Under the pieces are notes generated by a model. That model was not told where the DNA came from. It saw only the letters and a program-made list of their open reading frames with translations, and did not search any database. From NCBI RefSeq assembly GCF_003952425.1, contig NZ_CP034449.1, positions 4,390,001-4,454,000 on the forward strand: 64,000 nt of DNA, read 5' to 3'. This DNA comes from Mesorhizobium sp. M2A.F.Ca.ET.046.03.2.1. GTDB lineage: Bacteria; Pseudomonadota; Alphaproteobacteria; Rhizobiales; Rhizobiaceae. Of the stretch, positions 53,883-61,948 are shown in pieces. A program made the position numbers and the translations under genes. Each line of letters begins with the position of its first letter. Positions within the stretch are counted from its first letter, which is position 1.

Positions 53883-53913
53883 AAAGGGCGGCGTTTTTGC
53901 GACGCCGCCCTTT
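53883..53913 (-). terminator. Hairpin between phnD and phnE
   Basis: AAAGGGCGGCGT (53883-53894) pairs perfectly with ACGCCGCCCTTT (53902-53913) around a 7-base loop. On the minus strand it is followed by a short T-run, which gives it intrinsic-terminator form. Because phnE follows at once, it is probably an attenuator that keeps PhnD in excess of the permeases. Confidence 0.75.
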
Positions 53914-53923
53914 CCTGATGCCT

Positions 53924-54832
53924 TTAGCCGCCGATAGCGGCTTTGCGGGCTTCGACGATGACGTTGTAGAAGTCAGGCTTCACGGGGACGTAGCCGGTGA
54001 AGTCGCCACCCTCGATGCCTTCGAAGCAGGCCTTGTCCTTGGCCGGCAGGGCGGTGAAGAAAGCGGTGAGCTTGGCGGTCATGTCGTCGCCCAGCGCGGT
54101 GCGGACAACCAGCGGACCGTTCGGGATCAGGCCCGAGCGCCACACTTCGACGAAGTCGTTCGGGTCGACCGCGCCCTTGGCGACTTCCTTGTGGAAGGTG
54201 CCCGAGGTGTAGCCGTTCTTGAAGTCGCCGATGCCCGAGGAGTCGTCCACCGCCACGTCGACCTTGCCGTCGCGCACGGCCAGGATGTTGTTCTCGTGGC
54301 CGCCGTTGAACTGGGTCGAGGCGAAGTAGGTCTCGTTGGAAGCGCCGGTGTCCTTCGGAATCTGGGTCAGCGGGATCAGGTAGCCCGAGGTCGAATCCGG
54401 ATCGGCATAGCCGAGCTTCTTGCCCTTGGCCGACTTGATGTCGGTGATGCCGGAGGTCTTCAGCGCCAGGCCAACCGAGTAATAGCCGGTCGAGCCGTCG
54501 GTCTGCTTGGTGGTGAGGATCGGGGTGACCGCCTTCGGGTCCTTCAGATAGACGCTGGCGTAGCCGGACGCGCCGAGTTCGGCGAAATCAAGCGTGCCGC
54601 CGAGCAGGCCCTGGATGACGCCGTCATAGTCGGCGGCCGGGAACAGCGAAACCTTCTCGAAGCCGAATTCCGACTTCAGGTGGTCGGCGAGGCACTGATA
54701 GTTGCGCAGACGGTCGGTCTCGTTTTCACCGCCGAGGATGCCGACGCGGAATTCCTTGATATCGGCGGCGTGCGCGGCGCTTGCGGCCATGGCGAGCAGC
54801 GAAACCGCTCCAAAAACCATCTTCCTGAACAT
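53924..54832 (-). CDS. phnD: Phosphonate ABC transporter substrate-binding protein
   Basis: 302 residues from ATG 54832 (MFRKMVFGAVSLLAM), with a Sec signal of about 22 residues ending AHA-A. The mature part EFRVGILGGENETDRLRNY, LDFAELGASGYASVYL and DDSSGIGDFKNGYTSG match PhnD. It binds alkylphosphonates or related compounds in the periplasm. The in-frame extension upstream to 54934 is not needed. Confidence 0.94.
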   Translation of the reverse strand: MFRKMVFGAVSLLAMAASAAHAADIKEFRVGILGGENETDRLRNYQCLADHLKSEFGFEKVSLFPAADYDGVIQGLLGGTLDFAELGASGYASVYLKDPKAVTPILTTKQTDGSTGYYSVGLALKTSGITDIKSAKGKKLGYADPDSTSGYLIPLTQIPKDTGASNETYFASTQFNGGHENNILAVRDGKVDVAVDDSSGIGDFKNGYTSGTFHKEVAKGAVDPNDFVEVWRSGLIPNGPLVVRTALGDDMTAKLTAFFTALPAKDKACFEGIEGGDFTGYVPVKPDFYNVIVEARKAAIGG

Positions 54833-54970
54833 TTGCTCTCTCTCCTGTTGTTCCGGCTGCGCGCCGGCGTTCTGATTTTTCAAGTCTTGCCTTTGACGCT
54901 GGCGGGCGATCCGGGTTGCTCTGCCGAAATCCACGATTTGCCCGGACCGACTGGGGTCGGGGCAATGGAC

Positions 54971-55828
54971 TCAGTAGCCAGGGAAGGCGGGTTCGAGCGG
55001 TCCGGCGGATGCGGTGATCTTCGGCCTGATGGTCACGCTGGTCGACGTAATGGCCTCGGAGATCTCGGCGCCGCTGGCGTCGGCGCCGTAGACGGTGCTC
55101 ACGGCGTCGCGGTCGAGGTCTTGCGGGGCGCCGTCGAAGACGACCTTGCCGGCGGCCATGCCGATGATGCGGCCGCAATAGGCGCGGGCGGTGTCCAGCG
55201 TGTGCAGATTGGTGACGACGGTGATGCCTTCGCGCAGATTGATGTCGCGCAGCGAATCCATCACCACCTTGGCGTTGAGCGGGTCGAGCGAGGCGATCGG
55301 CTCGTCGGCCAGAAGCACTTTCGGCTGCTGCATCATGGCGCGGGCGATCGCGACACGCTGCTGCTGGCCGCCGGACAGCGTGCCGGCCGGCTGCAGCGCG
55401 GTGCGTGCGATGTCGAGGCGCTCGAGCGCGGCCACCGCCTCCGCGCATTCGGTGCGCGTGAACATGCCGAGCAGGTTGGAAACCGTGGAGCGATGGTTGA
55501 GGCGGCCGAGCAGCACATTGGTCAAGACGTCGAGGCGCGGCACGAGGTTGAACTGCTGGAAGATCATGGCGCAGTCGCGCTGCCAGCGGCGCAGCGGCGA
55601 GCCCTGCAGGGAGGAGACCTCGGCGCCGTCAAAAAAAATCGATCCCTGGCTGGGATCGATGAGACGATTGATCATGCGCAGCAGCGTGGACTTCCCGGCG
55701 CCGGAGCGGCCGATGATACCGACCATCTGACCGCGCGGGATCGAGATGTTGATGTCGCTGACAGCGGTGTTCTTGCCAAATCGTCGGGTTACGCCGCGGA
55801 TTTCGAGCGTGGCCGATGATGCTGACAT
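54971..55828 (-). CDS. phnC: Phosphonate ABC transporter ATP-binding protein
   Basis: 285 residues: Walker [10 protein letters not shown] (about 39-47), Q-loop [14 protein letters not shown], signature [14 protein letters not shown], Walker [13 protein letters not shown] and switch near [10 protein letters not shown], where the family has a leucine-histidine pair. It is first in the uptake operon phnC-phnD-phnE-phnE. The C-terminal tail of about 45 residues is longer than needed and unremarkable. Confidence 0.94.
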   Translation of the reverse strand: MSASSATLEIRGVTRRFGKNTAVSDINISIPRGQMVGIIGRSGAGKSTLLRMINRLIDPSQGSIFFDGAEVSSLQGSPLRRWQRDCAMIFQQFNLVPRLDVLTNVLLGRLNHRSTVSNLLGMFTRTECAEAVAALERLDIARTALQPAGTLSGGQQQRVAIARAMMQQPKVLLADEPIASLDPLNAKVVMDSLRDINLREGITVVTNLHTLDTARAYCGRIIGMAAGKVVFDGAPQDLDRDAVSTVYGADASGAEISEAITSTSVTIRPKITASAGPLEPAFPGY

Positions 55829-56289
55829 GGCAAAACTCCGGTACGTCGCGGTTTCGAGGGTCCGTTAACCTTCGCTAGCGCAGCCCGATGAAGCTGGGGT
55901 GTCGGATTGATGTCATTTTTGTTACGAGTCACAGGCTTCGGGCGCTAATTCCCCGGCACATGGATTTCGACCGGGCCGGCTATGTTTGTGTTGGCGGGCG
56001 GCATGCGTAAGAGATTGGCCGAAACGTCCACCCCAGTCGTCATCCACGGGCGGAGCAAGGAGCGGAGCGACGCGCGCAGACCCGAGGATCCATTCCGTGA
56101 CGCATGGGCGCTGCTGCGGTGCAGAATTCTGCTCCGCCGCACTCTTCGACGAGGGTCACGGAATGGATTCCAGGGTCTCCGCGACGCCGCTTCGCGGCTG
56201 CTTCGCCCTGGAATGACGAGGTTGGAAGGCTTCAGCCAAATCGTGCCCGTCAACAAACGGCAACTTTTCAAAATCCCCGTGCAGAACCG
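55829..56289. other. Region between phnC and the DUF1868 pseudogene
   Basis: About 460 bases. Next to phnC, 55905-55932 reads GATGTCATTTTTGTTACGAG and then TCACAGG, which only loosely resembles two PHO-box half sites (CTGTCAT spaced by four) and is a weak candidate for PhoB control. Most of the rest is the palindromic repeat at 56036-56222. No gene is seen. Confidence 0.45.
56036..56222. repeat. Long palindromic intergenic repeat, copy 2
   Basis: Left arm GTCATCCACGGGCGGAGCAAG and AGACCCGAGGATCCATTCCG as in the other copies; the right arm differs after GGAATGGATTCCAGGGTCT and ends CCCTGGAATGACGAGG. So it is a chimaeric or diverged variant whose right side belongs to a related repeat type. 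It abuts the 3' end of the broken DUF1868 gene. Confidence 0.82.
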
Positions 56290-56965
56290 CTAGCCAAGCA
56301 CCAGCAATTCCTCGAAATGCTTCATGTCCTTGAAGCTGCAGAAGGCAGGAGCCTTCAGCTCGATCGAGGCGGCGGAGCTGATAGGCAAAGGTGATGTGGA
56401 AGACATAGGTGTCGTGGTCCGGATGACGGTAGCCGAACGGCACAGACAGCGCATCGCGCCAGGCTTTCAGGACCTGGCGGTCTTCTTCGGTGGCGCCGGC
56501 GACGGTGAGGCCGGTCGGCACGACGTCGACAATCTTCACCTTGAAGGGACCGTGGCCCTCGAAGCCTTGCAGGCGCTCGAGATAGAGGCGGGTCATACCG
56601 TCGATGCTGGTATCGAGCGGCACGTCCGAAGGCCAGTAAGGAAGGCGGCGGCGATATTCGATGATGCCCTGGAAGAGCGTCATATGCAGGCTGGAGATCG
56701 GCGTGAAGGCGAGCCGATCGGCATCCGGCATGGCCAGCATGCGCTCGCGGACCTCGATGATGGCAGCTTGTGAAGGCGAGCCCTCGACCAGATGGCAGAC
56801 AAAGGTGTTGCCCGGTTCGGGCAGGAAGTTGCCCGACGCGTCGTAACGGGTGCCGAGATGGACCGGCGGCGTGGGGTTGGAGCCTTCGAAAAATCCGGCG
56901 AGCGAGGGTCTAACAGTGGCGAGCATGGCGATCTCCTGGGCGAGATCGGCTCTTGTCCGAGTCAT
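56290..56965 (-). pseudogene. DUF1868 protein (2H phosphoesterase-like) with internal deletion and frameshift
   Basis: The N-terminal 190 residues (from MTRTRADLAQEIAML at 56965) carry the family blocks PGNTFVCHLVEGS, SLHMTLFQGIIEYRRR and YVFHITFAYQL; the HxT-type motifs HMT and HIT are both present. After FAYQLRR the frame loses sense. The neighbouring frame supplies the expected ending ELKAPAFCSFKDMKHF and EELLVLG, with stop at 56290-56292. Between the two parts roughly 25-30 codons of the usual length are missing, so a deletion with frame change occurred near 56365. It is downstream of the phn acyltransferase, where DUF1868 genes are often found. Confidence 0.8.
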
Positions 56966-56976
56966 GTGTCAAGGAT

Positions 56977-57070
56977 GTGAATGGTGAATGGTGAATGGTG
57001 AATGGTGAATGGTGAATGGTGAGAAAGAAGGGCTTCGTTGCCATTCACTATTGACCATTCACCGTTAACC
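56977..57070. repeat. Heptamer tandem repeat with inverted copies
   Basis: GTGAATG is repeated head to tail about five times (56977-57015). The complementary CATTCAC-type sequence then occurs at 57034-57042 and twice more to 57069. The two blocks can pair into one long stem-loop. It lies between the DUF1868 pseudogene and the acyltransferase gene stop and codes for nothing visible. Confidence 0.85.
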
Positions 57071-57081
57071 ATTCACCGAAA

Positions 57082-57699
57082 TCAGCCGCCGTATTTCTCC
57101 AAAAACGCCTCGGCCGACAGCTCTCGGAAATCGTCGAGCGCGGCGCGCAGTGTTGCATGGTCCCAGTCCCACCAGGCTAAGACCTGGTACCGCTCGGCGG
57201 TGCGGCGGTCGAAGCGCTCGCGGATCGGTTTCGCCGGCACGCCGCCGACGATGGTGTAGGGCGCGACATCCTTCGACACCACGGCGCCGGCGCCGACGGC
57301 CGCGCCATCGCCGACGATGACGCCCGGCAGGACGGTCGAGCCGTGGCCGAGCCAGGTGTCGTGGCCGATGGTGACGCGCCTGGCGCGGCGCTGCGCGAAA
57401 AACTCGCTTTCATGCTCGGCGTCGTCCCAATAGTCGGACGCGCGATAGGTGAAGTGATGCAGCGTCGGCCGCCAGGTCGGATGGTTCGTGGCGTTGATGC
57501 GCACGCTCGCCGCGATGTTGGAGAACTTGCCGATGGTGGCGCACCAGACGGCGCAGTCCTGCATCATGTAGGAATAGTCGCCAAGGTCGCATTCGGCGAC
57601 GCGGCTGCGCTCGGCGATCTCGGTCCAGCGGCCGAGGGTCGAGTTTTCGACCTGCGCCGTCGGATGGATCAGCGGCGCCTCCGAGAGTTTTTTGCTCAT
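57082..57699 (-). CDS. Phosphonate-locus hexapeptide-repeat acyltransferase
   Basis: 205 residues of the left-handed beta-helix family (xenobiotic acyltransferase type): hexapeptide turns run from PLIHPTAQVENSTLG to GVIVGDGAAVGAGAVVSKDV, with the catalytic-type histidine in INATNHPTWRP. It overlaps phnL by 4 bp. Such genes are regular members of rhizobial C-P lyase operons (the family named phosphonate metabolism transferase); the acyl acceptor is not known. It differs from PhnO, which has a GNAT fold. Confidence 0.9.
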   Translation of the reverse strand: MSKKLSEAPLIHPTAQVENSTLGRWTEIAERSRVAECDLGDYSYMMQDCAVWCATIGKFSNIAASVRINATNHPTWRPTLHHFTYRASDYWDDAEHESEFFAQRRARRVTIGHDTWLGHGSTVLPGVIVGDGAAVGAGAVVSKDVAPYTIVGGVPAKPIRERFDRRTAERYQVLAWWDWDHATLRAALDDFRELSAEAFLEKYGG

Positions 57700-58403
57700 G
57701 CGGCGATCTTTCCGGCGGCGAAGGCGGTGACGTCGATGACGCGATCGGCGACCGCGTCGCGCACGTCGAGGTCGTGGAAGATGCCGAGGAGCGCAACGCC
57801 CGCCGCTTTCTTGGCGGCGATGAGCTCGACCACGACATCGCGATTGCGGGCGTCAAGCGAAGCGGTCGGCTCGTCGAGCAACAGGATCGGATGCTCGGTG
57901 ATGAAGCCGCGCGCGATGTTGACGCGCTGCTGCTCGCCGCCGGAGAAGGTCGCCGGCGGCAGCGCCCAGAGCTTTTCGGGCAGGTTGAGCTGCGCAAGCA
58001 AGGAGCGAGCCTTCGCCCGCGCGGTCTCGCGATCCCCGCCGCGCTCGACCAGCGGCTCGGCGACGACGTCGAGCGCGGAGACGCGCGGCACGGTGCGCAG
58101 GAACTGGCTGACATAGCCGATGGTGTGGCGGCGCACGGAAAGCACGGTGCGCGGGCTGGCGGAAGCGAGGTCGATCAACCCGCCGCCGTGCTGGACGATG
58201 ATCTGGCCCTCGTCGACGGCATAGTTGCCGTAGAGCATCTTAAGGATCGAGCTTTTTCCGGCACCCGACGGCCCGCCGAGCACGGCGCATTCGCCGGCGC
58301 GGATCGAGAAGGAGACGCCCGCCACCACCGGCAGCGTGACGCCGTCGCGCAGATGCATGGTGAAGCTTTTCGCGATGTCGGAAACAACAAGCGGCGTGGC
58401 CAT
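57696..58403 (-). CDS. phnL: C-P lyase complex ATP-binding protein PhnL
   Basis: 235 residues: Walker A GGPSGAGKSS (about 38-47), signature FSGGEQQRVNIARG, Walker B LLLDEPTASLD and switch IFHDLDV. The run HTIGYVSQFLRTVPRVSA marks PhnL rather than a transport ATPase. It is separated from phnK by about 70 bases holding a REP-like palindrome and overlaps the acyltransferase gene. In E. coli PhnL associates with the PhnGHIJK core. Confidence 0.94.
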   Translation of the reverse strand: MATPLVVSDIAKSFTMHLRDGVTLPVVAGVSFSIRAGECAVLGGPSGAGKSSILKMLYGNYAVDEGQIIVQHGGGLIDLASASPRTVLSVRRHTIGYVSQFLRTVPRVSALDVVAEPLVERGGDRETARAKARSLLAQLNLPEKLWALPPATFSGGEQQRVNIARGFITEHPILLLDEPTASLDARNRDVVVELIAAKKAAGVALLGIFHDLDVRDAVADRVIDVTAFAAGKIAA

Positions 58404-58424
58404 GATTAGAGTCCTTTGTTTTGC

Positions 58425-58470
58425 CGCATGGTCTGGTCCGAAAACCGGCTTCCACTTTTCGGGACCATGC
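58425..58470. repeat. REP-like palindrome between phnK and phnL
   Basis: GCATGGTCTGGTCCGAAAA and TTTTCGGGACCATGC form a near-perfect stem around CCGGCTTCCAC. It is the most regular of the four REP-like units in the window and lies inside the phn operon, where it may stabilise the upstream message. Confidence 0.85.
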
Positions 58471-58472
58471 GG

Positions 58473-59249
58473 CTAGACCTGCAAAATCGAAGAAACGAGA
58501 AGCTGGGTATAGGGCGCGCGCGGATCGTCGAGCACGCGGTCGGTGAGGCCGCTTTCGACGACGCGGCCGTCCTTCATCACCATCATGCGCTGCGACAGAA
58601 GCCGCGCCACGGCGAGGTCGTGGGTGACGACAATTGCCGCCAGCCCGAGGTCCGTGACCAGCCCGCGCAACAGATCGAGCAGACGCGCCTGAACTGAGAC
58701 GTCGAGGCCGCCGGTCGGCTCGTCCATGAAGACGAGCCGCGGCCCGGTCACCAGGTTGCGGGCGATCTGCAGGCGCTGGCGCATGCCGCCGGAAAAGGCG
58801 CGGGGCTCGTCGTCGATGCGGTCCTCGTCGATCTCGACGCGCGACAGCCAGTCGACGGCGGTGGCGCGGATCCTGCCGTAATGGCGGTCGCCGACGGCCA
58901 TCAGCCGCTCGCCGACATTGGCGCCGGCCGATACGGTCATGCGCAGCCCATCGGCCGGGTTCTGGTGGACGAAGCCCCAGTCGGTGCGCATCAGGAAGCG
59001 GCGCTCGGCCTCGCTCATGCGGTAGAGCTCGCGCCACTGGCCGTCGCGCATGCGGTAGCTCGCGGTGCCGGAGGAGGGCAGCAGCCGGGTCGACAGGCAG
59101 TTGAGCAGCGTCGTCTTGCCGGAGCCGGACTCGCCAACAACAGCCAGCACCTCGCCCGGCCAGAGGTCGAAGGTGACGTTCTCGCAGCCGACGCGCGAGC
59201 CGTAGAATTTGGACAGCGCGGAGACGCGCAGCAGCGGTTCGTCGGTCAT
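58473..59249 (-). CDS. phnK: C-P lyase complex ATP-binding protein PhnK
   Basis: 258 residues: Walker A VGESGSGKTT (about 39-48), the segment DWGFVHQNPADGLRMTVSAG characteristic of PhnK, signature FSGGMRQRLQIARN, Walker B VFMDEPTGGLD and switch VVTHDLAV. PhnK docks on the PhnGHIJ core in known systems. Its ATG overlaps the phnJ stop by 4 bp. Confidence 0.95.
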   Translation of the reverse strand: MTDEPLLRVSALSKFYGSRVGCENVTFDLWPGEVLAVVGESGSGKTTLLNCLSTRLLPSSGTASYRMRDGQWRELYRMSEAERRFLMRTDWGFVHQNPADGLRMTVSAGANVGERLMAVGDRHYGRIRATAVDWLSRVEIDEDRIDDEPRAFSGGMRQRLQIARNLVTGPRLVFMDEPTGGLDVSVQARLLDLLRGLVTDLGLAAIVVTHDLAVARLLSQRMMVMKDGRVVESGLTDRVLDDPRAPYTQLLVSSILQV

Positions 59250-60226
59250 TCGGCCTCCTTACCCTCCCCCTTGTGGGGAGGGTCGGCGCGCAGCGCCGGG
59301 GTGGGGGTTGAAGAAAGAGAAGATTGGCCTTTCCCCCCACCCGCGCCTTCGGCGCGACCTCCCCACGAGGGGGAGGTAGAGTCGGCGCGCCGCTTCTCGC
59401 AATGGTCGGTGTCCGAGCAGACGAACATGTGGCCGCCGTGGTCGTCGAGGATGACCTCGTCGAGATAGACATTCTCGGCGCCGCAGAGCGCGCAGGGCTG
59501 GTCGAAGGTCTGCACCTCGAAGGGATGGTCCTCGAAATCGAGGCTGACGACGTCGGTGAAGGGCGGCACCGCGTAGATGCGCTTCTCGCGGCCAGCGCCG
59601 AACAGCTGCAGGGCCGGCGAACGATGCATCTTCGGATTGTCGAATTTCGGCGTCGGCGAAGGGTCCATCACATACCGGCCCTCGACCTTGACCGGATACG
59701 CATAGGTGGTGGCTATGCGGCCGTGCTTGGCGATGTCCTCGTAGAGCTTCACATGCATGAGGCCGTATTCCTCCAGCGCATGCATTTTTCGCGTCTCGGT
59801 CTCGCGTGGCTCGAGGAAGCGCAGCGGCTCGGGGATCGGCACCTGGAAGACCAGCACCTGGCCGGCGGTCAGTGGCTGCTCAGGGATGCGATGGCGGGTC
59901 TGGATGATCGTCGCCTTGGCGGTCTCCGTGGTGACGTCGACCTTGGCGACCTTCTTGAAGAAGGCGCGGATCGAAACGGCGTTGGTGGTGTCGTCGGCGC
60001 CCTGGTCGATGACTTTCAGCACATCATCCGGGCCGATGATCGAGGCGGTGACCTGCACGCCGCCAGTGCCCCAGCCGTAAGGCATCGGCATCTCGCGCGA
60101 GGCGAAAGGCACCTGGTAGCCGGGAATGGCGATGCCCTTCAGGATGGCGCGGCGGATCATCCGCTTGGTCTGCTCGTCGAGATAGGCGAAGTTGTAGGTG
60201 GCTATGTCGGTCGATTGGGCGTTCAT
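59246..60226 (-). CDS. phnJ: Alpha-D-ribose 1-methylphosphonate 5-phosphate C-P lyase, with repeat-derived tail
   Basis: 326 residues; E. coli PhnJ has 281. The radical-SAM-type cysteines can be placed at C245, C248 and C270, with the thiyl cysteine C276, each shifted by exactly four from E. coli C241, C244, C266 and C272, so the core is intact. From about residue 281 the sequence (ADSTSPSWGGRAEG...) is encoded by the palindromic repeat at 59262-59392 and ends KEAE, like the presumed original tail. The added tail is rich in Gly, Pro and Ser and is probably disordered. Reaction: homolytic cleavage of the carbon-phosphorus bond. Confidence 0.95.
   Translation of the reverse strand: MNAQSTDIATYNFAYLDEQTKRMIRRAILKGIAIPGYQVPFASREMPMPYGWGTGGVQVTASIIGPDDVLKVIDQGADDTTNAVSIRAFFKKVAKVDVTTETAKATIIQTRHRIPEQPLTAGQVLVFQVPIPEPLRFLEPRETETRKMHALEEYGLMHVKLYEDIAKHGRIATTYAYPVKVEGRYVMDPSPTPKFDNPKMHRSPALQLFGAGREKRIYAVPPFTDVVSLDFEDHPFEVQTFDQPCALCGAENVYLDEVILDDHGGHMFVCSDTDHCEKRRADSTSPSWGGRAEGAGGGKGQSSLSSTPTPALRADPPHKGEGKEAE
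59262..59392. repeat. Palindromic repeat in the 3' end of phnJ
   Basis: ACCCTCCCCCTTGTGGGGAG with GGTCGGCGCGCAGCGCCGGGG at one side faces CCCCACCCGCGCCTTCGG and CGACCTCCCCACGAGGGGGAGG at the other, about 45 bases apart. It is a rhizobial intergenic-type repeat that here lies wholly within the phnJ reading frame without a stop and leaves the phnJ/phnK overlap untouched. Confidence 0.85.
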
Positions 60227-61335
60227 TCGGCGGCCTCCCTTTTCTCTTCAGCCTTGTCCTCATTTTCCCGCGCTTCGTATTCGGCGCGCATGCGGCGCAC
60301 GAGGCCGAGCTCGGCCTGGAAGTCGACATAGTGCGGCAGCTTCAGATGCTCGACGAAGCCGGTCGCCTGGACATTGTCGGAATGGGAGATGACGAATTCC
60401 TCGTCCTGCGCGGCGGCGACGATATCCTCGCCAAGCTCGCCGGCGCGCAGCGCCCGGTCGCACAGCGCCATCGCCATCGCCTTGCGTTCGCTCTGGCCGA
60501 AGACCAGGCCGTAGCCGCGGGTGAACTGCGGCGGCGCCTTGGCCGAGCCCTTGAACTGGTTGACCATCTGGCATTCGGTGACGCGGATCGAGCCCAGCGG
60601 CACGGCGAAGGGCAGTTCCGGCACGTCAAGCTCCAGCTCGACCTCGCCGATGCGAATTTCGCCGACAAAGGGGTGGTTGCGCGCATAGCCGCGCTGCGTC
60701 GAATAGCCGAGCGCCAGCAAAAAGCCCTCGTCGCCGCGCGACAGCGCCTGCAGGCGGATGTCGCGCGCCATCGGGAATTGCAGCGGCTCGCGGGTGATAT
60801 CGCCTGGCACATGGTCCAACGGCATCTCGCCATCGGCCTCGATCAGGCCTTCATGGGCGAGGATCGCCGAGACGCGCGGCATGGCCTCCGGCTCGACCGG
60901 GCGCTGCGCCGGCGTCTCGACCTCAGCGCCGGCGGCGAGCTCCGGATCGAGCAGGCGGTGGGTGTAGTCGAAGTTCGGGCCGAGCACCTGGCCGCCGGGC
61001 AGGTCCTTGTAGGTGGCCGAGATACGACGCTCGACCTGCATGGCGCCGGTATCGACCGGATTGGTGTAGCCGAAGCGTGGCAGCGTGGTGCGGTAAGCGC
61101 GCACCAGGAAGATCGCCTCGATCATGTCGCCGCGTGCTTGGACGATGGCCAGAGCCGCCAACTCGCGATCATAGAGCGAGCCTTCGCTCATCACGCGATC
61201 GACGCCGAGCGCCAGCTGCTCGACAATCTGGTCGAGGCGCAGCGCCGGCACCGAGCGGTCGCCGCGGCGGCGATCGGCCAGCAGGCGGTGGGCATTGGCA
61301 ATGGCGGCTTCGCCGCCCTTCACCGCGACGTACAT
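60223..61335 (-). CDS. phnI: C-P lyase core protein PhnI
   Basis: 370 residues from ATG 61335 (MYVAVKGGEAAIANAHRLL), the usual PhnI opening. Further family segments are SEGSLYDRELAALAIVQARGD, FGYTNPVDTGAMQVERRIS and NQFKGSAKAPPQFTRGYG. PhnI is the nucleosidase-type subunit that transfers phosphonate to the ribose of a nucleoside triphosphate, together with PhnGHL. It overlaps phnJ by 4 bp and follows phnH by one base. In-frame codons upstream of 61335 are not used. Confidence 0.96.
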   Translation of the reverse strand: MYVAVKGGEAAIANAHRLLADRRRGDRSVPALRLDQIVEQLALGVDRVMSEGSLYDRELAALAIVQARGDMIEAIFLVRAYRTTLPRFGYTNPVDTGAMQVERRISATYKDLPGGQVLGPNFDYTHRLLDPELAAGAEVETPAQRPVEPEAMPRVSAILAHEGLIEADGEMPLDHVPGDITREPLQFPMARDIRLQALSRGDEGFLLALGYSTQRGYARNHPFVGEIRIGEVELELDVPELPFAVPLGSIRVTECQMVNQFKGSAKAPPQFTRGYGLVFGQSERKAMAMALCDRALRAGELGEDIVAAAQDEEFVISHSDNVQATGFVEHLKLPHYVDFQAELGLVRRMRAEYEARENEDKAEEKREAAE

Positions 61336-61336
61336 G

Positions 61337-61948
61337 TCACGCCTCCATCGTCTTGATGCGGGTCGTGCGCGGCAGGCAGGCAAGGCTGCCCGGCGCCGCC
61401 AGGATGATGTCGACGCCGCGCGGAAAACGCTGGTTGTTCTGCTTCCACTGCTCGACGAAATGGCGCGGCATGCCCCGAGGCGCGATCATCGACGTCTTTT
61501 CGATGCCGGGGCCCTCAAGCAGCAGCGACGGGCCCGAGGCGAGGTCGTCGACCAGGAGGATCAGCGTCGTCGAGCGGTCGGGATATTCCTGCGTGCCTTG
61601 CGCAAAACCGTCGAGCGCGGCCATCTCCTTCGGATTGGCGATCAAGGCGAAATGCGCGTCGGCCGGCGTGTTGGCCAAGGGCGCGCCGGTGTGGAAGCCG
61701 AACCAGGCCTTGACCGAAGCTTCCGCCTGCAGCGGCGGATCGAGCCAGATCGGTGTATCGTTGTCGCACAGCGAGAGCGCCACGGCCCCGGCCGTCGCCG
61801 ACAATGGCGCCGGCGGGTGGGTGAGTTGCGGCAGGGCCTGCACGGAGCCTGGGCGCGCCATCGCGTCCATGATGGCGCGGAAGACGGTTTGCGCGTTGAA
61901 GACTGGCTCGGCGAAGCCGCCGTCGATCGATTGCGTGGCGATATCCAT
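61337..61948 (-). CDS. phnH: C-P lyase core protein PhnH
   Basis: 203 residues. GGFAEPVFNAQTVFRAIMDAMARPGS (residues 10-35, quoted in parts as GGFAEPVFNAQ and FRAIMDAMARPG) is the PhnH signature, and LTHPPAPLSATAGAVALSL and GPGIE are typical. It has the PLP-transferase-like fold without cofactor and dimerises in the core complex. It overlaps phnG by 4 bp (ATGA at 61945-61948). Confidence 0.94.
   Translation of the reverse strand: MDIATQSIDGGFAEPVFNAQTVFRAIMDAMARPGSVQALPQLTHPPAPLSATAGAVALSLCDNDTPIWLDPPLQAEASVKAWFGFHTGAPLANTPADAHFALIANPKEMAALDGFAQGTQEYPDRSTTLILLVDDLASGPSLLLEGPGIEKTSMIAPRGMPRHFVEQWKQNNQRFPRGVDIILAAPGSLACLPRTTRIKTMEA

Noticed and set aside
52877..55819. A 980-codon open frame on the plus strand opposite the phosphonate uptake genes
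   Set aside because: It is antisense to phnE, phnE, phnD and phnC, which show clear motifs and overlaps; the antisense translation is arginine/glycine-rich without any recognisable domain. High G+C makes such shadows common.
55905..55932. PHO box upstream of phnC
   Set aside because: Only one half site resembles CTGTCAT; the second is poor, so I do not call it as a feature.
56977..57070. CRISPR array
   Set aside because: The repeats are 7 bp head to tail without unique spacers and no cas genes are nearby; it is a simple sequence repeat.
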